From positions 5,782,501 to 5,846,500 of the forward strand of contig NZ_CP130318.1 of NCBI RefSeq assembly GCF_032268605.1: a stretch of DNA of 64,000 nt, read 5' to 3'. Below the pieces are notes generated by a model. It was not told the DNA's origin and searched no databases. It worked only from the letters and a program-made list of their open reading frames with translations. The translations under genes and the position numbers were made by a program. Positions 34,288 through 42,807 of this stretch are shown piece by piece (positions within the stretch are counted from its first letter, which is position 1; each line of letters begins with the position of its first letter). This DNA is from Paenibacillus aurantius. Its GTDB lineage: Bacteria; Bacillota; Bacilli; Paenibacillales; NBRC-103111.

Positions 34288-34464
34288 AAGGATTTCCCAT
34301 CATTTTGGCGAATACCTATCCTCGTTGTAAAAATCGCATAATGCCTAATTCCCGATCGGGAAACGGGGGAACCATTCTCTGGGTGAATTGATCCTGCAAC
34401 CAAGGGGTCATAGGGTACCTTCAACCGAACCCTCAGCTAACCTCGTAGGCACTCTGGAAGGGGA
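34288..34464 (+). promoter_or_regulatory. c-di-AMP riboswitch (ydaO-yuaA class)
   Basis: The conserved parts of this riboswitch class are read in order: GGCGAATAC, AAACGGGGGAACCA, GGGTGAATTGATCC, GGGTACCTTCAACCGAACCC and TCAGCTAACCTCGTAGGC. The class senses cyclic di-AMP and usually turns off cell wall hydrolase and ion transport genes; here an NlpC/P60 gene follows. The closing stem appears to pair TTCCC (34294-34298) with GGGAA (34461-34465), which is part of the ribosome binding site of the gene 8 bases later. Confidence 0.92.
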
Positions 34465-34472
34465 ACTTGGTT

Positions 34473-34931
34473 TTGAAAAAGGCTGTTGGTTTTGCATTGA
34501 GTCTTGTAATGTCTTTCGGCATCATGGCCGGCACGGCATCGGCATCGCCCCTCAGCGACACGGTAGACGATTTACTCGGCACCGCCTACAAGTACAGCGG
34601 CACCACTACCAGAGGCTTTGACTGCTCGGGCTTTACGATGTATGTGTTCGACCAGCTCGGCTACGACCTTCCGCACACCTCCAAAGGGCAGGCAGCGAAG
34701 GGCAGCTGGGTGGCCAAAAGCAACCTCCGCGCGGGAGACCTGGTATTCTTCAATACCGACGGAAGTGGCATTTCTCACGTAGGCATCTACATCGGCGGCG
34801 GGCAATTCGCCCATTCCGCGAACAAGTACGGCGTATCCATCAACCGTCTTAGCGATTCCTACTATGCCAAACGATACGTCACCGCACGCCGCATAATGGG
34901 CGACGAGGCTTACTCCGAATTGGCCAATTAA
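34473..34931 (+). CDS. Secreted NlpC/P60 family peptidoglycan hydrolase
   Basis: A 152-residue exported hydrolase: cleavable signal peptide (residues 1-25, ending TASASP) directly followed by an NlpC/P60 domain with nucleophile C51 (DCSGF), general base H102 (SHVGIY) and a third polar residue H114 (FAHS). The family cuts D-glutamyl peptide bonds of the wall stem peptide. It has no SH3 or LysM wall-binding domain. I chose the TTG at 34473, eight bases after GGAAGGGG; a TTG at 34467 is too close. It is controlled by the c-di-AMP riboswitch, which links wall hydrolysis to osmotic and wall homeostasis. Confidence 0.93.
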   Translation: MKKAVGFALSLVMSFGIMAGTASASPLSDTVDDLLGTAYKYSGTTTRGFDCSGFTMYVFDQLGYDLPHTSKGQAAKGSWVAKSNLRAGDLVFFNTDGSGISHVGIYIGGGQFAHSANKYGVSINRLSDSYYAKRYVTARRIMGDEAYSELAN

Positions 34932-34966
34932 GCGGCTCGGATGACTCGAATTAAAGAAAGAAGAGA

Positions 34967-35008
34967 AACCGGTTGGACGGGCTTGGCCCGGACGGCGGGT
35001 TTTTTTTC
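34967..35008 (+). terminator. Terminator of the NlpC/P60 gene
   Basis: A GC-rich stem-loop around GGGC-TTG-GCCC (34979-34989) extended outward to AACC/GGGTT is followed by eight Ts. Confidence 0.7.
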
Positions 35009-35152
35009 TGTGCAGGGGCTGGGGTATAATGGGGAAAAGGCTCTATCACCGGGGCCCCCGCCTGCCAACCGGCGGCTGCCACCGGAACACGCCCTTGTCT
35101 CCCGGCCTTGATCGGCCGTCCGCTATAGCTTAAGAAGGAGGAAGACCTACGT

Positions 35153-35497
35153 ATGAAAACAAGCCGCCAAACCGCCGAGCATTATATCTGGGGGGAAACC
35201 TGCGACGGGTGGCATCTCGTGAAGCAGCCCGGAATGAGCGTCATCCAGGAACGCATGCCGCCCGGCACGTTCGAGGTGCGCCACTACCACGGGAAGGCCC
35301 GTCAATTCTTCTATGTGCTGAACGGAGAAGCCGTGCTGGAGCTCGACAGAACCGAGTATACTTTGGTCGGCGGAGAGGGCCTTGAGGTCCCTCCCGGAAC
35401 GCCGCACCAGATGAAGAACCGGTCGGAGGCGGAGGTGGAGTTTCTCGTCATTTCCTCCCCTTCCACCGCAGAGGATCGTCATCTGACAGAGAAATGA
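35153..35497 (+). CDS. Cupin domain protein
   Basis: A 114-residue single cupin. The metal-binding motif 1 is VRHYHGKARQFFYVLNGE (two His and Glu) and motif 2 is PPGTPHQMKN. AAGGAGG lies 11 bases before the ATG. No partner gene is adjacent; a terminator shared with the convergent VOC gene follows. Cupins of this size are isomerases, dioxygenases or sugar-binding proteins, and nothing here decides between them. Confidence 0.85.
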   Translation: MKTSRQTAEHYIWGETCDGWHLVKQPGMSVIQERMPPGTFEVRHYHGKARQFFYVLNGEAVLELDRTEYTLVGGEGLEVPPGTPHQMKNRSEAEVEFLVISSPSTAEDRHLTEK

Positions 35498-35527
35498 CGG
35501 GGACGCAGCGCCTGGCTCAACATAGAA

Positions 35528-35564
35528 AAAGAGGAATCGAGCATCGGCTGCTTGATTCCTCTTT
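35528..35564. terminator. Bidirectional terminator between the cupin and VOC genes
   Basis: AAAGAGGAATC pairs with GATTCCTCTTT, with a smaller inner AGC/GCT pairing. T- and A-tracts flank it, and it serves both convergent genes. Confidence 0.8.
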
Positions 35565-35596
35565 CCGTTTCGGCTAACTCTGTGCCGTTATTCGGA

Positions 35597-35998
35597 TTAA
35601 CCCGCTTCCCCAGGGGAGCTGATCATCCAACGGACGCCGTACCGGTCTTCCAGCCATCCGTACAGCCCGCCCCAGAAGACCGGCTTGTACTCGTGAATTA
35701 CCCGGCCCCCTGCCGACAGGTTAGTAAAGGCCTCCCGGCCTTCCTCCGCCGTTCCGAACTCGAGGTTCAAGCTCAGGCCGTTTCCCCGGCTGAGCGCATC
35801 CGGCGAATCCGCCATGAAGAAGGTTACTCCTGCAGCGGACAGGCACAAATGCATGACTTTGTCCTGATGCCCTTCGACCGGCTCCGGAGCTTGTCCGTGC
35901 GTCATGACGGATTGAATTTCCCCGCCTAAAGCCCCTGCGTAGAATTCCGCTTGAGCCCGGGCATCCTCTGAAAAGATAAACGGGATAAGCTTGGCCAT
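35597..35998 (-). CDS. VOC family protein (PhnB/YjdN-like)
   Basis: A 133-residue glyoxalase-fold protein of the PhnB/3-demethylubiquinone methyltransferase-like subgroup, with LIPFIFSEDARAQAEFYAGALGGEI at the N-terminus, VMHLCLSAAGVTFFMAD in the middle and WGGLYGWLEDRYGVRWMIS at the end. Proteins of this kind are common single genes in Paenibacillus and their substrate is not known. No operon partner. Confidence 0.88.
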   Translation of the reverse strand: MAKLIPFIFSEDARAQAEFYAGALGGEIQSVMTHGQAPEPVEGHQDKVMHLCLSAAGVTFFMADSPDALSRGNGLSLNLEFGTAEEGREAFTNLSAGGRVIHEYKPVFWGGLYGWLEDRYGVRWMISSPGEAG

Positions 35999-36099
35999 TG
36001 CGATCCATCCTTCCTTTTTCCCTTATCGGTATAACCCTTTTCATTGTAGCACCCGGAGGAAGGCAAGGTTTCTTATGGATTGCGGAAACGGCACCTTTG

Positions 36100-36435
36100 C
36101 TAGTGTAGATTTGCTTCCTCGGAAGTACGGGACTGGTCGGGGGCTGGGACCGGAATGGGACCCGGTTTAATCTCAAGCCATTCGCCGTATTTCTCCTGCA
36201 ATTCGTTCCTTTGGGAATCGGACAGCTCCGCAATGCCTACCCTTACCTTCCCGTTCTCTTCGTCTTTGCTTAAGCTCCAGGAGGCGGATGGGGCCATTTG
36301 TTTAATGTCAGAGGTGATTTGCCCGGCATATTCGTCGAGCTTCTTTTTCGTAATAGACGCTTTCCTATCGGCACATGCGGCGGCCAGCAATAAGCAAATG
36401 GAACCCACAAGGGCGACATAGCCCATCCATTTCAC
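36100..36435 (-). CDS. Small lipoprotein of unknown function
   Basis: A 111-residue protein with a hydrophobic signal and lipobox LAAAC (lipidated cysteine at residue 21). A short charged domain follows (KKKLDEYAGQITSDIKQM, GKVRVGIAELSDSQRNELQEKYGEWLEI) and a proline-rich tail. The start is GTG with AGGTG seven bases upstream; an ATG at 36426 is a possible alternative. I do not recognise the family. It lies alone between the VOC gene and the diguanylate cyclase. Confidence 0.7.
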   Translation of the reverse strand: MKWMGYVALVGSICLLLAAACADRKASITKKKLDEYAGQITSDIKQMAPSASWSLSKDEENGKVRVGIAELSDSQRNELQEKYGEWLEIKPGPIPVPAPDQSRTSEEANLH

Positions 36436-36496
36436 TCTGATTCACCTGCCTCTTTCCGTTTAGGAGACCCGTTGCTGCCTTAGACGAATGGAAAAA

Positions 36497-36527
36497 GAAA
36501 AAAGTTGCAGATCGCCTCATCTGCAAC
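36497..36527 (-). terminator. Terminator of the diguanylate cyclase gene
   Basis: GTTGCAGAT (36504-36512) and ATCTGCAAC (36519-36527) pair perfectly. On the minus strand TTTTTTCTTTTT follows. Confidence 0.85.
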
Positions 36528-36601
36528 TCCAACGCCCGGGTTAAGGGTTCGGCCGCTCGTTAGCCTACTGGCCGGTCATTCGGTTCACTCAGCCGCCTCC
36601 C

Positions 36602-37756
36602 CTACCCCCGCTTCCTCTGCCTGGCCTTCGGCCCGGCCATCGCCTCGTAGTCAACGGCCTGGTTCTTGCCCGACTGCTTGGCATGGTACATGGCCGCATC
36701 GGCCTGCTTAATCAGCTGCTCGGGCGTAAGCCCCGAGCTGTAGGTGCTGTACCCGAGGCTGACGGTCACCTGCGTCTCTTCCTCGACGCGGCTCCGGATC
36801 CGTTCCGCAAGGGCTCCGGCATCGACCGACGTATCCGCCAGGAGGACGACCATCTCTTCTCCCCCGTAGCGTCCGGCCAGCCCCGCCTCTTCGCTTTCCT
36901 CCTGCAGGATCCGGGCCACCGCGGCCAGCATGTCGTCTCCGGTCTGGTGACCCTTCGTATCGTTCAGCTTCTTGAAATTGTCGATGTCCGAGAACACCAC
37001 CGACACCGGAATGCCGTGCTTCAAATAACGGGCCAGAACGTTCAGGAAATGACGGCGGTTGTACAAGCCGGTCAGCCCGTCCGTAATGGCCGACCGGTAG
37101 GTGCTCTGGAGAATCTCGACCAGCCGGTTCAGGAAAATAAGGAACAAGAGAAAAGCACCCGCCACGGGCAGGAACCGCTCCAGCAGCAGGGGAAGAGCCT
37201 TCGGCACTTCGTGCCCGTATGTGTTGTCGAGATGCATAAGCTCCGTGAGCAGAAAGAGCCCCAGGAACAGCTTGTATTTGCGGTTCTCCCGGATAAAAGG
37301 CCCGACGGAGAAGAAGAAATATACGGCAAGGAGGCAGCGGTAGAGGTCAAGCAGGACGTCAGCCGGAAGCTCGTAAGCGTGCACCCACTGCCGGGCGGGA
37401 AGGACGAGAGCTACCGTAAGAAGCAGGTAAAAGCGCATTCGTTCCCTGCCTCCCGGGGCTTTGTACAGCTGAAGCAGCCCCAGGTTAAGCAGAACGAATG
37501 CGCCGGTTTCGATCACCTGCGCCGTATAATCGAGCTCGTCCCGGCTCCCTGTCCAGCCATATTCGGCCAGAATGGGCAGCCCGTACGCCCCCATAAGGAA
37601 GCCGAGCGAGACGGACAGCGAGAAATAGGCCTTCCGGCGCCGCGTCACGAGCAGCCGGTAGGTCATCGCCAGCAGAAGCGCGAGAATAACCAGAGTGAGC
37701 CCGGAGGAGAATAATCTCCCCTCGGGCCCGGTAATCCAATTCCAGGTATGGTTCAA
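36602..37756 (-). CDS. Membrane diguanylate cyclase (GGDEF domain)
   Basis: A 384-residue protein with about seven hydrophobic segments in the first 210 residues and a C-terminal GGDEF domain (about 222-375). The active-site motif reads RYGGEEM (297-302) instead of GGEEF; the metal-binding FSDIDNFKKLND (255-266), GHQTGDDML and LGYSTY segments are intact, so c-di-GMP synthesis is likely but the last motif residue is changed. No RxxD inhibitory site stands directly before the motif. It starts 38 bases downstream of the DUF4253 gene in the same direction, so the two are probably one transcript. Confidence 0.9.
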   Translation of the reverse strand: MNHTWNWITGPEGRLFSSGLTLVILALLLAMTYRLLVTRRRKAYFSLSVSLGFLMGAYGLPILAEYGWTGSRDELDYTAQVIETGAFVLLNLGLLQLYKAPGGRERMRFYLLLTVALVLPARQWVHAYELPADVLLDLYRCLLAVYFFFSVGPFIRENRKYKLFLGLFLLTELMHLDNTYGHEVPKALPLLLERFLPVAGAFLLFLIFLNRLVEILQSTYRSAITDGLTGLYNRRHFLNVLARYLKHGIPVSVVFSDIDNFKKLNDTKGHQTGDDMLAAVARILQEESEEAGLAGRYGGEEMVVLLADTSVDAGALAERIRSRVEEETQVTVSLGYSTYSSGLTPEQLIKQADAAMYHAKQSGKNQAVDYEAMAGPKARQRKRG

Positions 37757-37794
37757 ATGCGTTGGTCTCCTCCGGCCGGTGCCGGTTTATCGTA

Positions 37795-38721
37795 TCAATC
37801 CCACCACAGCTCGATATAGCCGGTGTTCGCAATGTGCTGCTCCAGCGCCTCCAGCGAGCCGACTCCCTGATCGACGAGATCGGGACAGAAGGCGTACAGC
37901 TCTTCGCAGAAGGTATGGAGATCGTTCGGCTGGTTCAGCAGAGCAAAGCCTACCGAATCGGAAGAAGCCGCCTTGATCGAAATGCCGTAACGGGCATCGA
38001 TGGATTTCAGCCCCGTAATGATATCCTCCGTGCTGCTGTCGTAATTGGCGGCATCGGTCTGGGCGAGCCGGACGATATCGAACTGGGTCTCCCCCCGGCC
38101 GACCACGAGCTCCGCTCCCGCATGCTTCTCTTCCCCGAGCCACTGGTTCGTTCCGACGAAGGCCAGAAGCTCGTTCGTAAGCAGAGGCTGCAGCATATAG
38201 ACAAGACGAAGGGCGTCCGTTTCTTCTATAATAATAGAAATGCACTGCGGATAGCGTCTTCTTCCGAAATCAATCGTCGAGTAGGGCAGCGGAGCCTGCC
38301 CGCTGATGCGCTGCAGGATCATTCCGGCCTCGGCCATGGAACGGATTTCACCGACCGATCCCAGTACTTCCGAAGCCCGGTTGAAATCGATGCGTTCCCC
38401 TTCCGGCAGGGATTCGGCCTGCGCCGGAGCCGCAGCGGGTTCCTCCGCCGGTCTGGCCTCCTTATCCGGCCATTCGTCCGCCTCGGCCGCTTCCACGGCG
38501 GTCCGTTCCTCCTCGTTCAGCACGCCGGCATTGCCGGACAGCTGAAAATCCGAGGGGGCGTCAGCCGCGTTCCCGTCCGGGGTCCAGCGGTAAGGCTCGA
38601 TCGGTTTGCGCTCGTTGGAAGAACTCCCTTCCACTTTCTTTTTGGCGTCGGCTTTCTTCTTGTACAGGTTTAGCAGTTGAATCAGTACGATGCCTATAAG
38701 AACCCCTATAAGCAGCGACAT
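37795..38721 (-). CDS. Membrane-anchored DUF4253 protein
   Basis: A 308-residue protein: one N-terminal membrane helix (residues 2-18), a basic and acidic Ala/Glu/Pro-rich linker to about residue 105, a middle domain (about 105-200), and a C-terminal DUF4253 domain (about 200-308) with the family ending LYAFCPDLVDQGVGSLEALE and the final LWWD. The function of DUF4253 is not known. GTG and ATG codons at 38730 and 38727 precede, but AAAGGTG is best placed for the ATG at 38721. It lies just upstream of the diguanylate cyclase. Confidence 0.82.
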   Translation of the reverse strand: MSLLIGVLIGIVLIQLLNLYKKKADAKKKVEGSSSNERKPIEPYRWTPDGNAADAPSDFQLSGNAGVLNEEERTAVEAAEADEWPDKEARPAEEPAAAPAQAESLPEGERIDFNRASEVLGSVGEIRSMAEAGMILQRISGQAPLPYSTIDFGRRRYPQCISIIIEETDALRLVYMLQPLLTNELLAFVGTNQWLGEEKHAGAELVVGRGETQFDIVRLAQTDAANYDSSTEDIITGLKSIDARYGISIKAASSDSVGFALLNQPNDLHTFCEELYAFCPDLVDQGVGSLEALEQHIANTGYIELWWD

Positions 38722-38894
38722 GGACATCACCTTTTCTCGCTAGTATTTGGTTGGCCGTTCAGCCTATCTTAATAGTTTAATTTAATCCCGCCGGGAACTC
38801 AACCGGAGGTTCCTTTATCTATCGCAAGAAACGTCAAGAGAAACGCCGGGCTGTCCGGTAAACTGGTACCAGAAAGGCAGGGAAGCCACCCGAC

Positions 38895-39890
38895 ATGAAC
38901 AAGGAATACGGAGCCATTATCCAGGACTCGGTCGATTATATCGAAAGCCGTCTGGCGGAGGAGCTGACGCTTGGGGAGCTCGCGCGAAGGGCCTGCTTCT
39001 CGGAGTTTCACTTTCACCGGGTATTCCAGGCGCTAACCGGAGACCCCGTCATGGAGTACGTCCGCAAAAGAAGGCTCGCCACCGCCGCCTGCCGGATCGC
39101 TTACACCCGGGACAAGCTGATCGACATCGCCCTGGACTCCGGCTTCCGTTCGCAGGAGACCTTCATCCGAGCCTTCAAAAAGCTGTTTCACCTTACCCCC
39201 GGCGACTACCGGAGGAGAGGCTTCCAGCCCCCGCTGTATCCGAAGGCGGACATCGCGAAAGCCTTATCCGGACTTGGCTTGCAGACCAAACGGTATCAGC
39301 AAGCCCTGCAGGGAAGCCGGCCTTACATCCCATCTTATTTAGGAGGCATTCAAATGGATTTCAAGATGATAACCAAGCCCGCATTCCAGCTGATCGGCTA
39401 CGAGCTCCGGACGACGTCCGAGGACGGCCGCAACCACCGGGAGATCCCGGCCTTCTGGCAGTCCTATCTGCAGAACGGCGACGGCTGCCGCATCCCCAAC
39501 CGGGTGCACAAGGATTCCCCCGTGGAGCTCGGCGTCTGTACGGATTTCGACCTCGAAACGGGACAGTTCTCCTACCTGATCGGAATGGAGGCGGAGCATC
39601 TTCAGGACATTCCCGAGGGCTTGGTCGGGCGAGAGTTCCCCGCGGCCCAATACGCCGTCTTCACCACCCCGCCGGTCGCTCACGACCAGTTTCCCTCGTC
39701 CATCCAGAGCACGTGGGGAGCCATCTTCTCCGAATGGTTCCCCCACTCGGGCTACGAGCACGCCGGGGGCGTCGAGTTCGAGCTCTATGACGAACGCTGC
39801 CATCAAGACAAGCACGAGCGGCTTCAGATGGACATCTACATCCCCGTTCGGGAAGCCCGGGTTCCGGCCGCAAAAGGGCCACAGGGATAG
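38895..39890 (+). CDS. AraC family regulator with C-terminal GyrI-like effector domain
   Basis: A 331-residue regulator in the inverted order of the Rob/SoxS-like group: the double helix-turn-helix is at the N-terminus (residues 8-108; LTLGELARRACFSEFHFHRVFQ, and IDIALDSGFRSQETFIRAFKK), followed after a linker by a GyrI-like small-molecule-binding domain (about 153-325; MITKPAFQLIGYELRTTSEDG). Such proteins respond to hydrophobic or cationic compounds. The ribosome site is weak (AGGGAAG). No target gene is adjacent; glutathione peroxidase lies 240 bases downstream. Confidence 0.9.
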   Translation: MNKEYGAIIQDSVDYIESRLAEELTLGELARRACFSEFHFHRVFQALTGDPVMEYVRKRRLATAACRIAYTRDKLIDIALDSGFRSQETFIRAFKKLFHLTPGDYRRRGFQPPLYPKADIAKALSGLGLQTKRYQQALQGSRPYIPSYLGGIQMDFKMITKPAFQLIGYELRTTSEDGRNHREIPAFWQSYLQNGDGCRIPNRVHKDSPVELGVCTDFDLETGQFSYLIGMEAEHLQDIPEGLVGREFPAAQYAVFTTPPVAHDQFPSSIQSTWGAIFSEWFPHSGYEHAGGVEFELYDERCHQDKHERLQMDIYIPVREARVPAAKGPQG

Positions 39891-40128
39891 ATTTCCGTAA
39901 GTCCTCCCGTTCCTGCTCCAGCCGTTGAAACCGCGATCGACTTGGAAAGGTCGTGGTTTTTGGCATGAGCACCGGTTCTCGTTTGACCATTGCAGCCGCA
40001 TTCGTTAAAATTCGGGCATAGACGCAGAAGAGTCAGCGGAGCTTTGCCGGCAGCTTGCGGCGCTGCTTCCACCTATTCGCGGGGCTGCCGATGCGTCGGG
40101 CGCCCCTGCCAACGAGGAGGAATAACCT

Positions 40129-40674
40129 ATGGGAGTGTACGATTACAAAGCCGTGTCGCTAAAAGGCGACGAGGTATCGCTTGATGCTTACCGGGGCAAG
40201 GCGCTGCTTATCGTGAACACGGCGAGCAAGTGCGGCTTTACCCCTCAATACAGCGGCCTTCAGGAGCTGTACGAGAAATACAAGGACCAAGGGCTTGAAA
40301 TTCTCGGCTTTCCCTGCAACCAGTTCGGCGGACAGGAGCCGGGCGGCCGCGAAGAGATCGAGGACTTCTGCCAGGTGAATTACGGCGTCACCTTCCCCAT
40401 GTTCGAGAAGATCGAGGTGCTGGGCGAGAACAAGCATCCGCTGTTCGCCTACTTGACGGAGGAGGCTCCTTTTGAAGGCTTCGACGTCAGCACCCCCGGA
40501 GGCGGCAAAATGCAGGGCATGTTCGAGCAGCGGATGCCCGAAGCGTTGAAGACCAACGACATCAAATGGAACTTCACGAAGTTTCTGGTCGACCGCAAAG
40601 GAAACGTCGTGAAGCGCTTCGAATCGCCGGTCACCCCGGCCGAGCTCGAGCCCGCGATCGAAAACGTTCTGTAG
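40129..40674 (+). CDS. Glutathione peroxidase family (thioredoxin-dependent) protein
   Basis: A 181-residue peroxidase with the catalytic tetrad C35 ([10 protein letters not shown]), Q69 (FGGQEPG), W147 and N148 (KWNF). A cysteine rather than selenocysteine is used, and a second cysteine C63 in FPCNQF is conserved. Such bacterial enzymes generally use thioredoxin. The loop between residues 118 and 142 ([20 protein letters not shown]) is longer than in the commonest forms. GAGGAGG lies eight bases before the ATG. It is a single gene with a strong terminator. Confidence 0.94.
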   Translation: MGVYDYKAVSLKGDEVSLDAYRGKALLIVNTASKCGFTPQYSGLQELYEKYKDQGLEILGFPCNQFGGQEPGGREEIEDFCQVNYGVTFPMFEKIEVLGENKHPLFAYLTEEAPFEGFDVSTPGGGKMQGMFEQRMPEALKTNDIKWNFTKFLVDRKGNVVKRFESPVTPAELEPAIENVL

Positions 40675-40698
40675 CAGCGACCGATCCATACGAATACA

Positions 40699-40733
40699 AA
40701 AAACCGCGCAAGGCTCAAGCCTTGCGCGGTTTT
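40699..40733. terminator. Bidirectional terminator between the peroxidase gene and the importer operon
   Basis: AAACCGCGCAAGGC pairs with GCCTTGCGCGGTTT; A- and T-tracts flank it on both sides. Confidence 0.85.
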
Positions 40734-40854
40734 GCTATGTCCAGTCCTTGTTTCGCGCTGCACGCCTCTTCCAGAGCGGTTTGTCCACGTCACCTGGCCG
40801 GTGTCCGACATCAACCGACGGTGGTCCAACCACGGCCAACCGCCACCCCGTCCA

Positions 40855-41736
40855 TTACCCCTTCACCGCTCCGATCATAACCCCTTTTACGAAATACTTC
40901 TGAACAAAGGGATACAGCACGAGGATCGGCACCGAGGCGACCATGATCGTCGCATACTTGATCGTCTCGCCGATCTGAAACTGCTCGGCGGCCGCGGCTC
41001 CGGACGACATGGTGTCCGTATTGTTCGCGATCAGAATCTCCCGCAGGATCAGCTGCAGCGGAAACAGCTCGCGGTCCTTGAGGAAGATGGAGGCGTAGAA
41101 CCAGCCGTTCCACTTCTCGACCGAGTAATACAGAATCATAACGGCGATCACCGGCATGGACAGCGGAATGATGATTTTGAACAGAATGGTGAAATGGTTC
41201 GCTCCGTCCATTTTGGCGGATTCCTCGAGACTTTCCGGCACCGCCTGGAATGCCGTGCGCATGATGATCAGGTTAAAGGTGTTCACGGTGAACGGAATGA
41301 TCGTCGCCCATAAGGAATCGATCAGACCCACTCCCTTCACCACCAGGTAGAGCGGGATCAGCCCTCCGCTGAAGAACATGGTGAGCACGATGACGAAGAT
41401 GAACACTTTGTTCCATAGGACGTTTTTGCGGGAAAGCACGTAAGCCCCGAGGGACGTCACCAGCAGATTCAAAGTCACCCCGCAGACGAGGATGAACAAG
41501 GTATTGCGGTAGCCCTTCAGAATCGCCGGGTTGTCGAACACGCTCTTGTAGGCGTCCAGCGAGAACCCTAGCGGCTTCATAAGAAGCCCCTTGTGGCTGA
41601 TCAGCTGTCCGGCGTCGCTTAAGGAAGCGAAGATGACGTACAGAAGCGGATATAACGTGACAATGACGAGAAGGATCAGGACGGTGTGCACCAAAATGGT
41701 GAATATCCAGTCTCCGGCTCCGTAGCGGGTGGTCAT
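40855..41736 (-). CDS. Carbohydrate ABC transporter permease, LplC/MalG type
   Basis: A 293-residue inner membrane permease with six hydrophobic segments and the EAA loop ESLEESAKMDGANHFTILFKIIIPL (about residues 180-205) that docks with the ATPase. The C-terminal LYPFVQKYFVKGVMIGAVKG ending is typical of LplC/YtcP-like permeases of Paenibacillus. It is the last gene of the importer operon, 13 bases after the LplB-type permease. No ATPase gene is present, so a shared ATPase of the MsmX type must energise it. Confidence 0.94.
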   Translation of the reverse strand: MTTRYGAGDWIFTILVHTVLILLVIVTLYPLLYVIFASLSDAGQLISHKGLLMKPLGFSLDAYKSVFDNPAILKGYRNTLFILVCGVTLNLLVTSLGAYVLSRKNVLWNKVFIFVIVLTMFFSGGLIPLYLVVKGVGLIDSLWATIIPFTVNTFNLIIMRTAFQAVPESLEESAKMDGANHFTILFKIIIPLSMPVIAVMILYYSVEKWNGWFYASIFLKDRELFPLQLILREILIANNTDTMSSGAAAAEQFQIGETIKYATIMVASVPILVLYPFVQKYFVKGVMIGAVKG

Positions 41737-41749
41737 GTCGGTTCCCCCT

Positions 41750-42730
41750 TTACCATAGGCTGTTCTCGCTTACCCGGCGGCTTATCTTGTTGGCCAGAAT
41801 GAGCAGGGTCAGGTTGATTACCGAGTTGAACAGCCCCACCGCCGAACTGTAGCTCCAGCCGAACTCCAGAAGCCCTTTGCGGTACACGAACGAAGAAATG
41901 ACGTCCGCCGTGTCGTAGGTGCTCGGGTTATAGAGCAGAATGATCTTCTCGAAGCCGACGTTCAGCATGTTCCCCATGCGGAGGATGAACATGATGACGA
42001 TCGTCGGCAGAATGCCCGGAAGGGTAATGTTCCAGATCTGCTTCCAGCGGCTGGCCCCGTCGATGCGGGCGGCTTCGTACTGCTCCTGGTCGATGCTCAT
42101 AAGGGCCGCGATGTAGATGATGGATTCCCAGCCGATCTTCTGCCAGATTTCGGAGAGGATGTAGATGGAACGGAACATTTCCGGCTTCTGCAGCATGGCC
42201 TTGTCGTCGAACCCGAGGTAGGTGAACAAGGTATTGATGATCCCGCCGCTGTTCGTAAAATCCTTGATCATCCCGCAGATGACGATCAGGGAGATGAAGT
42301 ACGGCATATACGTCACCGTCTGCACGAACCGCTGAAACTTCCGGTTCCTCAGCTCGTTGATGAGGATGGCGAGGATGATGGGCATCGGAAACTCGAAGCA
42401 GAGTGCGTACAGCGAGATGATGACCGTATTCTTCAGAATCCTCCAGAAATAATAGCTGCCGAAGAAGTCCTGAAAATGCCGCAGCCCCACCCACTCGCTT
42501 CCAATAATCCCCTTGATCGGGGTGTATTCCTTGAAGGCGATCACCGCCCCGTACATGGGGGCATAGTGGAAGATGACATAGTAGGCGATGACGGGAATCA
42601 TCATAAGATACAAATACTTGTTAAGCTTAAAATCGCGCGTGAACCGGGCGCCGAAGGACAGGCTGCGCGGCTTGGCGGCCCGGCCGAGGGCTTCCTTGCC
42701 CGGCGGATTCCAATTCAGTTCCTTCTGCAT
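41750..42730 (-). CDS. Carbohydrate ABC transporter permease, LplB type
   Basis: A 326-residue permease with a basic cytoplasmic N-terminus, six membrane helices and the EAA loop EQYEAARIDGASRWKQIWNITLPGI near residues 210-235. The family sequence HYAPMYGAVIAFKEYTPIKGI is present. The start is the ATG at 42730 because GGGAGG lies seven bases ahead; an ATG at 42745 lies upstream of this site. It stands between the binding protein and the second permease, forming the LplABC-type order. Confidence 0.94.
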   Translation of the reverse strand: MQKELNWNPPGKEALGRAAKPRSLSFGARFTRDFKLNKYLYLMMIPVIAYYVIFHYAPMYGAVIAFKEYTPIKGIIGSEWVGLRHFQDFFGSYYFWRILKNTVIISLYALCFEFPMPIILAILINELRNRKFQRFVQTVTYMPYFISLIVICGMIKDFTNSGGIINTLFTYLGFDDKAMLQKPEMFRSIYILSEIWQKIGWESIIYIAALMSIDQEQYEAARIDGASRWKQIWNITLPGILPTIVIMFILRMGNMLNVGFEKIILLYNPSTYDTADVISSFVYRKGLLEFGWSYSSAVGLFNSVINLTLLILANKISRRVSENSLW

Positions 42731-42807
42731 GCTGCTCCCTCCCATCCCGTTCCGTTATCCGGCAGCCGTGGGGCAAAGGGGCGGAAGCCGCCCCTGCCTT
42801 CCGGCTG

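Noticed and set aside
34388-34621. Plus-strand frame beginning inside the riboswitch
   Set aside because: The sequence is accounted for by the c-di-AMP aptamer and the NlpC/P60 gene in another frame.
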